Source: Desulfomicrobium apsheronum (GTDB lineage Bacteria > Desulfobacterota > Desulfovibrionia > Desulfovibrionales > Desulfomicrobiaceae). Taken from it: a DNA stretch of 64,000 bases. The translations under genes were made by a program, and so were the position numbers. Under the pieces are notes generated by a model that saw nothing but the letters and a program-made list of their open reading frames with translations, had not been told where the DNA came from and made no database searches. The stretch is from contig NZ_FORX01000001.1 of NCBI RefSeq assembly GCF_900114115.1, forward strand, positions 124,001-188,000. Direction: 5' to 3'. This document shows, piece by piece, positions 9,468 to 17,552 of this stretch (its first letter is position 1; each line of letters begins with the position of its first letter).

Positions 9468-11003
9468 ATGATCGCCAAGGTCTCCACCGCCGCCTTGCTG
9501 GGAATCGACGGATTCTCCATCGAGCTTGAGGTGGACCTGGCGCGTTCGGGCATGCCCGCCTTCATCATGGTCGGGCTGGCCGAGGGCGCGGTGCGCGAGG
9601 CCAAGGAGCGCGTTTTTTCGGCGCTCAAGAATTCGGGCTTCAAGCTGCCGCCTAGCCGCATCACGGTGAACATCGCCCCGGCTGACATCCGCAAGGAGGG
9701 CTCGGGCTACGACCTCCCCCTGGCCCTTGGCCTTTTGGCCGGGGCCGAAGTCATCCCCGGGGAAAAGCTCTCCGGCCTCTATCTGGCCGGGGAGCTTTCA
9801 CTTTCCGGGGAACTCAAACCCGTGCCGGGCGCCTTGCCTCTGGCACTCCGGGCCCGCGAAGCCGGTGCCCGGGGCATGATCGTGCCCGAGGCCAATGGCA
9901 GGGAGGCGGCCGTGGTGCAGGGCTTGCCGGTGTACGGATGCAGAAGTCTGGCCCAGGTTGTGCGTTTCGTGCTCGGCGAAGAGGATATCGCACCCCTGGT
10001 CTGCGACGTTGCCGGTCTGTGGGGTGAGCAGGAACAGTTCCGGCGGGACTTCTCGGAGGTCAAGGGCCAGGAGCGGGCCAAGCGGGCCATAGAGATCGCC
10101 TGTGCAGGCTCGCACAACATGCTTTTCATCGGTCCTCCGGGTAGCGGCAAGACCATGCTCTCAAGCCGCATCCCGACTGTCCTGCCGCCGCTCGGTTTCG
10201 ACGAGGCCCTGGAAGTCACCAAGGTCTATTCCGTGGCCGGGAAGCTGCCGCCGGATCAGCCGTTGGTGGTGACCCGCCCTTTCAGATCTCCGCATCACAC
10301 CATTTCCGACGCCGGCCTCATCGGCGGCGGGCAATATCCGCGTCCCGGAGAGCTATCCCTGGCCCACCGGGGCGTGCTTTTTCTGGACGAACTCCCCGAA
10401 TTCAAGAAGCATGTCCTTGAAGTCCTGCGCCAGCCCCTGGAAGAGGGCCGCGTGACCATCTCACGCGCCGCCGTCTCGCTTGAATACCCCGGCGACGTCA
10501 TGCTCGTGGCGGCCATGAACCCTTGCCCGTGCGGCTATCTGGGCGATGAGAAGCATCACTGCTCCTGCACGCCCATACAGATCCAGCGCTACCGTTCCCG
10601 TCTCTCGGGTCCGCTCTTGGATCGCATCGATCTGCACGTCGAGGTCCCGGCCGTTCCATACCGTGACCTGAAGCAGGAGCAGGGCAGCATCAGCTCCGCT
10701 GTCATGCAGGAGCGCATCAACGCCGCCCGCAAGGTCCAGCGGGAACGTTACGAGGGTTTGCACTTCTCCTCGAATTCAGAGCTTACGGGCAAATGGTTGG
10801 AGCGGTTTTGCCCTCTGACCGAGAGCGAGCATGTCTTTCTGGAAGGCGCGGTGCAGCGCCTGGGCATGTCGGCACGGGCCTTTGTGCGCGTGCTGCGCAT
10901 TTCCCGCACCATCGCCGATCTGGCCGGAGACCGGGATCTTTCGACCATACATCTGGCCGAAGCCATCAATTACAGGGGTTTGGACCGTCAGAGCCGGGAA
11001 TGA
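9468..11003 (+). CDS. YifB/ComM family Mg-chelatase-like AAA+ ATPase
   Basis: The 511-residue protein has the N-terminal ChlI-like fold of the YifB family (STAALLGIDGFSIELEVDL and ITVNIAPADIRKEGSGYDLP). It continues with Walker A GPPGSGKTML, Walker B LFLDELPEF, and a cysteine-containing segment NPCPCGYLGDEKHHCSC that may bind zinc. ComM, the characterised member, is a hexameric helicase that promotes branch migration during natural transformation. Whether that role applies here is unknown. It starts 2 bp after lepB. Confidence 0.93.
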   Translation: MIAKVSTAALLGIDGFSIELEVDLARSGMPAFIMVGLAEGAVREAKERVFSALKNSGFKLPPSRITVNIAPADIRKEGSGYDLPLALGLLAGAEVIPGEKLSGLYLAGELSLSGELKPVPGALPLALRAREAGARGMIVPEANGREAAVVQGLPVYGCRSLAQVVRFVLGEEDIAPLVCDVAGLWGEQEQFRRDFSEVKGQERAKRAIEIACAGSHNMLFIGPPGSGKTMLSSRIPTVLPPLGFDEALEVTKVYSVAGKLPPDQPLVVTRPFRSPHHTISDAGLIGGGQYPRPGELSLAHRGVLFLDELPEFKKHVLEVLRQPLEEGRVTISRAAVSLEYPGDVMLVAAMNPCPCGYLGDEKHHCSCTPIQIQRYRSRLSGPLLDRIDLHVEVPAVPYRDLKQEQGSISSAVMQERINAARKVQRERYEGLHFSSNSELTGKWLERFCPLTESEHVFLEGAVQRLGMSARAFVRVLRISRTIADLAGDRDLSTIHLAEAINYRGLDRQSRE

Positions 11004-11086
11004 GGCGTTGGCCTGGCCGGGCGGGTTGTCAGCGTGCGGGCCATTGGTGTAGGCTTTGCGCATGAATTCTACTGAAGGAGTCGAAC

Positions 11087-12424
11087 ATGAGCTCTGTTTT
11101 TGACGATCGTGCCTATCGCGGCACCCTGACCCGCCGGGACTTCATCAGGCTTTCCGCCCTGGCCGCCGTGTCCACGGCCGTGGCGGGCTGCGCGGCCAAT
11201 CCCGTGACCGGCCAAAGCCAGTTCATGCTCATGGGGGAAGGCGAGGAAGTCCAGATCGACAGGGTCAACGCGCCTCATCAGTTTTCAGCCGACTACGGCG
11301 TGAGCCAGGACGCGGCCCTGAGCGGCTACGTCAGCGGCGTGGGCGCCCGTCTGGCCAGGGTCACGCATCGCTCGCACATGCCTTACAAGTTCAATGTAGT
11401 GAACGCGACCTACGTGAACGCCTACGCCTTTCCCGGAGGGAGCATTGCCATTACGCGCGGCATCCTGGCCGAGCTGGACAGCGAGGCGGAACTGGCCGGC
11501 CTGATCGGTCATGAGCTGGGGCACGTCAACGCCAGGCACACGGCGGCGCGCATGTCCAAGAGCAAGATTCTTGGAGCGCTGGTCGGCGGCGCCTCGCTCA
11601 TCGCGGGTTCGGCCAGTCAGAGTCTTGGCAACCTGGCCGGGACCGTGGGCGGCCTCGGCGCAAGTCTTTTCCTGGCCAAGTACAGCCGCGAGGATGAGCG
11701 CCAGGCCGATGATCTGGGCATGGAGTACATGGTCGGGGCCGGATACTCCCCCCAAGGCATGGTCGGGCTCATGGATGTGTTGCGTTCCATGGGCAGGAGC
11801 CAGCCCAGCGCCATCGAAGCCATGTTCTCCTCGCACCCCATGAGCACCGAGCGCTACGACACCGCCGTGGCCCGTTCGCGCACCCGTTTCGGGAGCAGCC
11901 AGAACCTTCCGGTTTACAGGGAACGCTATATGGATTCCACGGCCCGGCTGCGCAAGCTCGCACCCATGTTCAAGCGTTTTCAGGAAGGGGACAAGGCCAT
12001 GGGCGCCAAGGAATACGCGGTCGCTCAAGGCCTGTACGCCGAAGGTCTCAAGTTTTCTCCAGACGACTATGCAGGGCTGGTCATGATGTCCAAGTGCCTG
12101 ATTGCCCAAAAAAAGGGGAAAGCGGCGGCGGATTACGCGGCCAGGGCGAGACGGGTCTATCCCACCGAAGCCCAGGCCCATCACATGCACGGCGTGGCCT
12201 CCATCCTGAACAAGGATTACGCAAGCGCCCTGACGGATTTTTCATCCTATGAGCGGGTTCTGCCCGGCAACCCGACGACGATCTTCATGAAGGGTTTTTC
12301 CAATGAGGGCATGAAAAACAAACAAGATGCGGCCCGGGAATACCACCGCTACCTCAAGGTCGTGACCCAGGGCGAAATGGCCCAGCACGCTTATTCCAGG
12401 CTCAAGACCTGGGGATATCTGTAA
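11087..12424 (+). CDS. M48 family metalloprotease with C-terminal TPR repeats, Tat-exported lipoprotein
   Basis: The 445-residue protein has a twin-arginine signal (TRRDFIRLSALAAV) ending in a lipobox with Cys (AVAGC), so it should be exported folded by Tat and lipid-anchored. The zinc site is HELGHVNARH, with the third ligand in REDERQADDLGMEYM. The C-terminal part is helical with TPR-like repeats (YAVAQGLYAEGLKFSPDDYA and ASALTDFSSYERVLPGN). This layout resembles BepA/YfgC, a periplasmic protease-chaperone for outer-membrane protein assembly. The Tat-plus-lipobox combination differs from E. coli BepA. A terminator follows at 12446-12478. Confidence 0.93.
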   Translation: MSSVFDDRAYRGTLTRRDFIRLSALAAVSTAVAGCAANPVTGQSQFMLMGEGEEVQIDRVNAPHQFSADYGVSQDAALSGYVSGVGARLARVTHRSHMPYKFNVVNATYVNAYAFPGGSIAITRGILAELDSEAELAGLIGHELGHVNARHTAARMSKSKILGALVGGASLIAGSASQSLGNLAGTVGGLGASLFLAKYSREDERQADDLGMEYMVGAGYSPQGMVGLMDVLRSMGRSQPSAIEAMFSSHPMSTERYDTAVARSRTRFGSSQNLPVYRERYMDSTARLRKLAPMFKRFQEGDKAMGAKEYAVAQGLYAEGLKFSPDDYAGLVMMSKCLIAQKKGKAAADYAARARRVYPTEAQAHHMHGVASILNKDYASALTDFSSYERVLPGNPTTIFMKGFSNEGMKNKQDAAREYHRYLKVVTQGEMAQHAYSRLKTWGYL

Positions 12425-12445
12425 ACCTGAAGGCTGACTGCACAG

Positions 12446-12478
12446 GAGGCCACTTGGGAACGGGTGGCCTCTTTGTTT
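12446..12478 (+). terminator. Intrinsic terminator after the M48 protease gene
   Basis: GAGGCCAC (12446-12453) pairs with GTGGCCTC (12464-12471) around a 10-base loop, followed by TTTGTTT. It overlaps the 5' extension of the next frame, supporting a start for that gene at 12488 rather than 12464. Confidence 0.8.
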
Positions 12479-12487
12479 GAGGAATGT

Positions 12488-14842
12488 ATGAAAACGAAGA
12501 TGTTGGTTTTGACGCTTCTGATTGCGAGCTTTTTATGTTCAGGCACCCTCGGTCGGGCCGAGGGGGAGCCGCCTGTTTCCGAAAGCGTGACGGTGCTCTC
12601 CTCCTTTTTTCAAACCAAGGCCAAAGAGATAGATGGTCTGCAACGGGAAGTGGATCAGTTGCAGCAGGAACTGGACAGGCAGGAGGCGGGATTCAAGACA
12701 GCCCTTGAAACCGCCCGCGCGCGCTTGCAGACCATTGAAGTCATGGCGCGCATGGTCAAGACGAATCCATACGACATGCGCGTGACCCTGGCCGAGGCCA
12801 CGTATCTGCAATTGACCCTGGCCAAGGAGTCGCAGCCGCTTGAGGCTTTGGTCAAGGAGGTTCAGACCAAGGCGATCACTGTCGACACCCTGCAGGAGGA
12901 TCTGGATCGCAAATGGGCGACCGGCCTCGACAAGGCCGTGCGCGATGATGTGCAGGCCATGCGCCGGAATGTCACCGCCGTGGATCGAAAAGTGACGGAT
13001 TTGCAGGACCGGCTGGAAAAATTGCAGGCCCAGATGGCTGAAATTCAGGCCCGCGCCGATGAGTGGGTAAGCAACTTTCAGAACCAGCTTCCTCTCATCT
13101 GGAAGGCGGAATTTCTGGATGCCAAGGAATTCAGTCTGTTACCGGCAACAGGTGCCGACGTCCGCAAGGATCTCGAGGACTGGTTTTCAAATCTCAAGAT
13201 TTTGTTCGTCAGCCAGTATTCCATCGTGTCGCAGGAGCGAGGGGATTGGATCGGAATGCTCGTGCTGTTTTGGCTGCCCTTCGTATTTGTCGGTTTTGCC
13301 GCTTACAGATTTCTGGAACGGGTGTTTCAGAATGCCTACGCCGGCGGACGTTTGACTTCAGCTTTCGGCATTCTCTGCCTGTCTCTGGCACTTTCGCTGC
13401 TTGCGGCGTTTCTGGCCGGGCAGGTCAAGCAGACATCCCTGCTTCTGGCCGCCACGCATGTGCTCATGCTGATGGGCGTGCAGGCCTTGGCCTGGGTTTT
13501 TCGCAACGTGCGCGGGAGGTTGGAGAAGAAGAGCCTGCAACCGCTACTGCCACTGGTCTTTCTGTCCATCAGCGTGGCGGTGCTGGATCTGTTGCGCCTG
13601 CCGCAATGGATGGAGCATCTCACCTGGGTGGGCCTTGTGGTTTTGAGCAGTCTTTTCTTTGGCATGATTCAGCCCGCGCTGCGCTACGAGCGTCTCATCC
13701 GCAGGGTGCATCCCTACGCAATGGCGATTCTGGTGGCCATGGCCGTGCTCGGCTGGGGCAATCTGGCCGTGCTGGCCAGCACGCTGTGGGGTGTCCTGGC
13801 CCTGGCCGTCCAACTGGGGATCGGGGCGTCGAGCGTGGTGCGGGTGGTATTCGAAAACCTCGACAAGAGCGGCTTTAAGGCCCTGGTGGCGGATTTGGCC
13901 GTGACCTTCCTGACGCTGCTGGTCTGGCTGGTCGTGGTGCTCGGTATCATGGCCTGGATCTCGATCAATCTTGGCACCAACGTTGTTTATGAAAAACTGT
14001 CGACACTGGAATTGAACTGGGGGGATTTCTCCTTCAATTTCCTGCGTCTTGGCGTTGTTCTCCTGCTTTTTCAGGTTGTCCGCTCCCTGGCCCTGGCCTG
14101 GAAAACGGTCCTGGACAGCGAGAATCTGCGCTGGAAAAACATCGATCACGGCGCGGCGGCGTCGCTCCAGCGCATCGGCATCTATTGCCTGTGGTTGCTT
14201 TTCGGTCTGGTCAGCGTGAACCTGCTCGGCATCAGCCTGACCAACTTCGCGGTCATCGCCGGTGGTCTTTCGGTGGGTATCGGTTTTGGCATGCAGACCA
14301 TCATCAGCAACTTCATCAGCGGTCTCATTCTTCTCTTTGACCGCGCCATTCAGCCCGGCGACATCATCGAGGTCAACGGGATCTGGGCCAAGGTCATGAG
14401 CGTCAACATCCGCAACACCGAGGTCCAGACCTTCGAAAACGCCAAGATCTTTCTGCCCAATTCCACCCTCATCGCCAACCAGGTCACCAACTGGACGCAT
14501 CGCAACGATGTGAAAATCAGGCGGGATGTGCTTGTGGGCGTGGCCTACGGATCTGATGTGCAGCTGGTCAAGAAGATCCTGGTGGAAACCGCCGGAGAAC
14601 ACCCTGCAGTCCTGGCGAGCCCCGAGCCATGGGTCATTTTCAACGACTTCGGGGCCAGTTCCCTGGATTTCATCCTGCGCTTCTGGGTGCGACACGTTGA
14701 TTTTGGGCTTTCCGCATGCTCGGAGATTCGTGAGACTATCGAAGCCAAGTTTCGTGAACACAGAGTGGAGATTCCCTTCCCGCAGATGGATGTGCACATG
14801 CGTCCCGGTGACGGGACCATCGAGGTCAAATCCAAGGCTTGA
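12488..14842 (+). CDS. Large MscS-family mechanosensitive channel (MscK-like)
   Basis: The 784-residue protein starts at the ATG at 12488, which has GAGG six bases upstream. It has a signal peptide (MKTKMLVLTLLIASFLCSG), a coiled-coil periplasmic region (about residues 30-200, rich in LQxELDxQ-type heptads) and roughly ten hydrophobic segments. The C-terminal MscS core includes pore helix AGGLSVGIGFGMQTIISN, FDRAIQPGDIIEVNG and the beta domain NTEVQTFENAKIFLPN. Such channels release solutes on hypo-osmotic shock, with long variants such as MscK gated by tension plus ions. The ion specificity here is unknown. Confidence 0.93.
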   Translation: MKTKMLVLTLLIASFLCSGTLGRAEGEPPVSESVTVLSSFFQTKAKEIDGLQREVDQLQQELDRQEAGFKTALETARARLQTIEVMARMVKTNPYDMRVTLAEATYLQLTLAKESQPLEALVKEVQTKAITVDTLQEDLDRKWATGLDKAVRDDVQAMRRNVTAVDRKVTDLQDRLEKLQAQMAEIQARADEWVSNFQNQLPLIWKAEFLDAKEFSLLPATGADVRKDLEDWFSNLKILFVSQYSIVSQERGDWIGMLVLFWLPFVFVGFAAYRFLERVFQNAYAGGRLTSAFGILCLSLALSLLAAFLAGQVKQTSLLLAATHVLMLMGVQALAWVFRNVRGRLEKKSLQPLLPLVFLSISVAVLDLLRLPQWMEHLTWVGLVVLSSLFFGMIQPALRYERLIRRVHPYAMAILVAMAVLGWGNLAVLASTLWGVLALAVQLGIGASSVVRVVFENLDKSGFKALVADLAVTFLTLLVWLVVVLGIMAWISINLGTNVVYEKLSTLELNWGDFSFNFLRLGVVLLLFQVVRSLALAWKTVLDSENLRWKNIDHGAAASLQRIGIYCLWLLFGLVSVNLLGISLTNFAVIAGGLSVGIGFGMQTIISNFISGLILLFDRAIQPGDIIEVNGIWAKVMSVNIRNTEVQTFENAKIFLPNSTLIANQVTNWTHRNDVKIRRDVLVGVAYGSDVQLVKKILVETAGEHPAVLASPEPWVIFNDFGASSLDFILRFWVRHVDFGLSACSEIRETIEAKFREHRVEIPFPQMDVHMRPGDGTIEVKSKA

Positions 14843-14865
14843 GTTCCTGACAACCCAAAATCAAG

Positions 14866-14897
14866 GGCCGTTCTTCCTGCGAAGAGCGGCCTTTTTT
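14866..14897 (+). terminator. Intrinsic terminator after the MscS-type channel gene
   Basis: GGCCGTTCTTC (14866-14876) pairs over 11 positions, one a G-T wobble, with GAAGAGCGGCC (14881-14891) around the 4-base loop CTGC. Six T residues follow. Confidence 0.92.
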
Positions 14898-15415
14898 CAT
14901 GTCCTTTTTCCGGCATGTGACGGTGGCTGTTCATAAATGCGTATGAGTGTGAAAGAACAAGTTCTGAACATCGCCTCGCAATGAGCAACAGTTTTTGAAC
15001 ACGATACGAACAGGCCTGATGACAGGAAAAAGGCTAGTCTAAAGCAGCTTGTAGGTATGTTTCTAATTAAGCTAACATTCTGAAATTAGAAAAGAAGTTA
15101 AGGTCAATGCTCGGTTTTTTCGTCCGCCGGATCTGCGTAGGTGTTCATAAGAGGAGCCAACTACCTGTGTTCCCAGAGATTTCAGAGTTATAAACAGCGA
15201 GGGAACAGCTTGCTGCACAATGTGGATCCGGGTGAGGTTTCTCGTTGGGCTTGTTGTTTGCAATGTTTGTAATATGTTTAATAGCTTGAAATAATGAGGT
15301 TAAATATGCACAGTCCGGAGGGAGGGGCAGTTGGAGGACAACGGTCCGCTTTGAGGGAACGGATGCGCGGGAGGGTGTGTCGGTTTGTTCGTATTCTTGG
15401 TATCTATCTAAAATA
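14898..15415. other. AT-rich intergenic stretch without a recognisable gene
   Basis: About 520 bp between the channel terminator and the hairpin next to the ATC-hydrolase-like gene. It is clearly AT-richer than its surroundings. No frame has a convincing ribosome-binding site or protein-like composition; the longest minus-strand frame (63 codons at 15072-15263) has none. A small perfect palindrome AGAACAAGTTCT lies near 14954. I see no tRNA or other RNA gene. Confidence 0.5.
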
Positions 15416-15442
15416 ATGAGAACATTTTGCGAACATTCTCAT
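15416..15442 (-). terminator. AT-rich hairpin, possible terminator of the ATC-hydrolase-like gene
   Basis: ATGAGAA (15416-15422) pairs with TTCTCAT (15436-15442). On the minus strand a T-rich run (ATTATTTTAG) follows. It lies directly at the stop codon of the gene at 15442-15900. A short direct repeat GAACATT sits inside it. Confidence 0.5.
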
Positions 15443-15900
15443 CATTTTCGCCACGTGAAGGTGAATCTGCAGCAGGGCCGACCTTGCATTATGGTTTCGG
15501 AGCGCTGCATGTCCAGGCAGGGGCTATAGCCATGGGCGAAGGGTTCGTCCCGGGCGCAGGACAGCATGAAACCCAGTTCCGGCTCAAGGCTTATTTCCGC
15601 ATAGACGCGGGCGTAGGCGCAGTTCGTGACGACAAAATTCAGAGTGTCGTCGCTGAGTTCCACATCTTCGATGACAAGAGCGTTGTCTTCCCGCCATCGT
15701 TCAAGAACGGTTGCGAAGTGTTTCAGATTTGGCCCGTCGGGAGCCTGACCGGCAAATGCCTGTCCGGCGGCCATGGCATCGGCCTGGATGGCTTCGGTCA
15801 GAATTTTTCCGGCCAGCGATGGATCAAGATTTGCTTTCAGGGAAGTGAAGATTCGGGCGGCAAGCACGGCCTGGGCCGTGCGGGCGGCGATCATGCTCAT
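15442..15900 (-). CDS. L-2-amino-thiazoline-4-carboxylic acid hydrolase-like protein
   Basis: The 152-residue protein matches the pattern of the ATC-hydrolase-like family. A helical N-terminal half is followed by LSFVVTNCAYA-type strands (here LNFVVTNCAYARVYAEISL), then GFMLSCARDEPFAHGYSP and the C-terminal RSETIMQGRPCCRFTFTW. The conserved Cys pair and the ETIMQG turn are the family signature. The name comes from a Pseudomonas enzyme in L-cysteine synthesis, but most members are uncharacterised, so the reaction here is not established. It is divergent from the CULT-domain gene, with only 45 bp between the starts. Confidence 0.75.
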   Translation of the reverse strand: MSMIAARTAQAVLAARIFTSLKANLDPSLAGKILTEAIQADAMAAGQAFAGQAPDGPNLKHFATVLERWREDNALVIEDVELSDDTLNFVVTNCAYARVYAEISLEPELGFMLSCARDEPFAHGYSPCLDMQRSETIMQGRPCCRFTFTWRK

Positions 15901-15945
15901 GGGGCCTCTTTGCTTTCAGTAGAGTCTTGAGGTACTGGGCGGGGC

Positions 15946-16359
15946 ATGCTCGCAATGGATGTTCCCGCACGTTTTCGGGAAAGCGATTTCCCCGCCCAAT
16001 CCCCGGTTTTGGCGGATTTTGACAGCCCCGAGCTGGACGAGTCCGGTCGCGGGGCTCTGCTTTGCCGCACCTGCGGCCAGCCCGTGACCCGGATTCGGGA
16101 CCGGATTTCAGTGGGCGGCAAGCATGTGCATGCCCTGTTCAATCCTGCCGGCATCCTCTTTGAAGTCGGCTGCTTCGCCGCTGCGCCGGGATGCCGCTTT
16201 GAAGGTGATTTCACGCATGAGTTCAGCTGGTTCGCGGGTTATGCGTGGCGTTATGCCATGTGCCGCCGGTGCGCCGTCCACCTCGGCTGGGAATATCGCG
16301 GGGCGGGGGACGGGTTTACGGGCCTGATCATGGCCGAACTGCGCGAGTCAGGTTCATGA
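15946..16359 (+). CDS. Single-domain bacterial CULT (cereblon thalidomide-binding-like) protein
   Basis: The 137-residue protein carries the zinc-binding pairs CRTC (near residue 40) and CRRC (near residue 107). The aromatic cage segment FSWFAGYAWRYAMCRRC is followed by HLGWEY. All three cage tryptophans (SW, AW, GW) seen in human cereblon and in the single-domain Magnetospirillum homologue are present, along with the Cys-x2-Cys pairs. CULT domains bind cyclic imides such as thalidomide and uracil. The natural ligand in bacteria is unknown. There is no signal peptide. The start may instead be the ATG at 15955. It is divergent from the ATC-hydrolase-like gene. Confidence 0.88.
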   Translation: MLAMDVPARFRESDFPAQSPVLADFDSPELDESGRGALLCRTCGQPVTRIRDRISVGGKHVHALFNPAGILFEVGCFAAAPGCRFEGDFTHEFSWFAGYAWRYAMCRRCAVHLGWEYRGAGDGFTGLIMAELRESGS

Positions 16360-16407
16360 CTTGTCTTTGTCCTTGGGCTGCCAACTGCAGCTCTTTGATG
16401 CCGGTCC

Positions 16408-16497
16408 TCAGCCGTGAATGCCGATTTTGGGGAATACGACCTTGATCAAGACCACCCATATGCCCACCAAGAGCAGTAGGTACAATATGCTTTCCAT
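16408..16497 (-). CDS. 29-residue single-pass membrane peptide
   Basis: This minus-strand ORF reads MESILYLLLLVGIWVVLIKV followed by VFPKIGIHG and a TGA stop. A perfect AGGAGG Shine-Dalgarno (complement of 16503-16508) lies five bases before the ATG. Residues 4-22 form one hydrophobic helix, with a short basic C-terminal tail. The ribosome-binding site and the clean hydrophobic pattern make chance unlikely. I do not recognise a named family. It sits between the CULT gene and the TatD gene, on the opposite strand to both, so it needs its own promoter, which should lie in 16510-16580. Confidence 0.7.
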   Translation of the reverse strand: MESILYLLLLVGIWVVLIKVVFPKIGIHG

Positions 16498-16563
16498 GTC
16501 ATCCTCCTTGAGGTTGTGCTCCGAACTCCTTTCATGCGCACGCCTGGGGGCGGCGTCAACTCG

Positions 16564-16579
16564 TGTGATTCAAATCACG
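16564..16579. promoter_or_regulatory. CRP/FNR-family-like palindrome before the TatD gene
   Basis: TGTGATTCAAATCACG has perfect 6-bp arms GTGATT/AATCAC and fits the TGTGA-N6-TCACA pattern at 9 of 10 positions. It ends three bases before the ATG at 16582 and faces the small membrane-peptide gene on the other side. A CRP/FNR-family regulator such as HcpR could bind it. This rests on pattern only. Confidence 0.35.
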
Positions 16580-16581
16580 GC

Positions 16582-17406
16582 ATGAGCATGGCAAATTCAT
16601 TTCATGTTTCAGATGCGCCCGGGCTGGTCGATGCCCACTGCCACCTGCAGGACGGCTTTTTGCGTCATGCCCTGGAACCGGCCCTGATCCGGGCCCGAGC
16701 AGCCGGGGTGCGCATGATGTGCTGCAACGGGACCCACGAGGGGGATTGGGATTATGTGCTGGGGCTTGGCCGCAGCCATGCCGATATCTGTGTGTCTTTG
16801 GGCCTGCACCCCTGGTACGTGGCCGAGCGTGGACCGGGCTGGCTTGCACGGCTTGAAGAACTGGTGGCGGGCAACCCTGTCGGCGTCGGCGAAATAGGGC
16901 TGGATAACGCCCTGGAGGAACGCAACGACGCCGAGCAGGAGGAAGTGTTTCTGGCCCAGATGGAACTGGCGGCGCGGTACGGACGGCCCGTGACGGTGCA
17001 TTGCCGCAAGGCTTTTGGCCGGTTGGCGGATCTGGTCGGAGGGATGCAAAGACGGCCGCCCTTCATGATGCTGCACGCCTATGCCGGGTCGCATGAGATG
17101 GTTCCGGTTTTTGAGAAACTGGGCTTTCACATCTCCATTTGTGCTTCCATAACGAGGACGGCCAATCGCAAGGCGCGCACGGCGTGTACAAAAGTTTCAC
17201 CCGAGCGGTTGCTGGTGGAGTCCGACAGTCCAGCCATCGCTCCGGTCGGAGTGGATTTTGAACGCAACGAACCTGCTTACCTGCCCATGGTGGTGGAGGT
17301 GCTGGCGGAGTTGCGGGGAGAGAGGCCGGAGGGGGTGGCGGCGCAGACGGCTGCCAATGCGAGGGCGTTTTTTGGGTGCTGTGAGAGTGGCGGCGCGTTG
17401 ACGTAA
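16582..17406 (+). CDS. TatD-family metal-dependent deoxyribonuclease/hydrolase
   Basis: The protein is about 274 residues from the ATG at 16582; an ATG at 16588 and an upstream GTG at 16516 are alternatives. The amidohydrolase-fold metal ligands are all visible: DAHCHL, GVGEIGLD, VTVHCRKA, MMLHAYAGS and the late VESDSP. TatD enzymes are magnesium-dependent 3'-5' exonucleases implicated in DNA repair and RNA quality control. The exact substrate of this paralogue is unknown. No good Shine-Dalgarno precedes 16582, so the start is uncertain. A hairpin terminator follows, then tcdA on the same strand. Confidence 0.88.
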   Translation: MSMANSFHVSDAPGLVDAHCHLQDGFLRHALEPALIRARAAGVRMMCCNGTHEGDWDYVLGLGRSHADICVSLGLHPWYVAERGPGWLARLEELVAGNPVGVGEIGLDNALEERNDAEQEEVFLAQMELAARYGRPVTVHCRKAFGRLADLVGGMQRRPPFMMLHAYAGSHEMVPVFEKLGFHISICASITRTANRKARTACTKVSPERLLVESDSPAIAPVGVDFERNEPAYLPMVVEVLAELRGERPEGVAAQTAANARAFFGCCESGGALT

Positions 17407-17416
17407 TGAAATGTAG

Positions 17417-17444
17417 GGGCAGGCCTGCGTGCCTGCCCTTCTTC
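17417..17444 (+). terminator. Hairpin terminator after the TatD gene
   Basis: GGGCAGGC (17417-17424) pairs perfectly with GCCTGCCC (17431-17438) around a 6-base loop. A short pyrimidine tract TTCTTC follows. The T-run is weak, so termination may be partial. Confidence 0.6.
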
Positions 17445-17552
17445 GCCCCCATGCCGCCCAATATCCGGGCGCCGCGCAGGGCAGCGATCCATCTTAATCT
17501 GATATTTTTGAACACGAAGAGAGACGATGCAATCCGTTATGGAGGATGACCA

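Noticed and set aside
15072-15263. 63-codon minus-strand frame in the AT-rich gap
   Set aside because: It has no Shine-Dalgarno, no recognisable composition and no neighbour in the same orientation close enough to suggest coupling.
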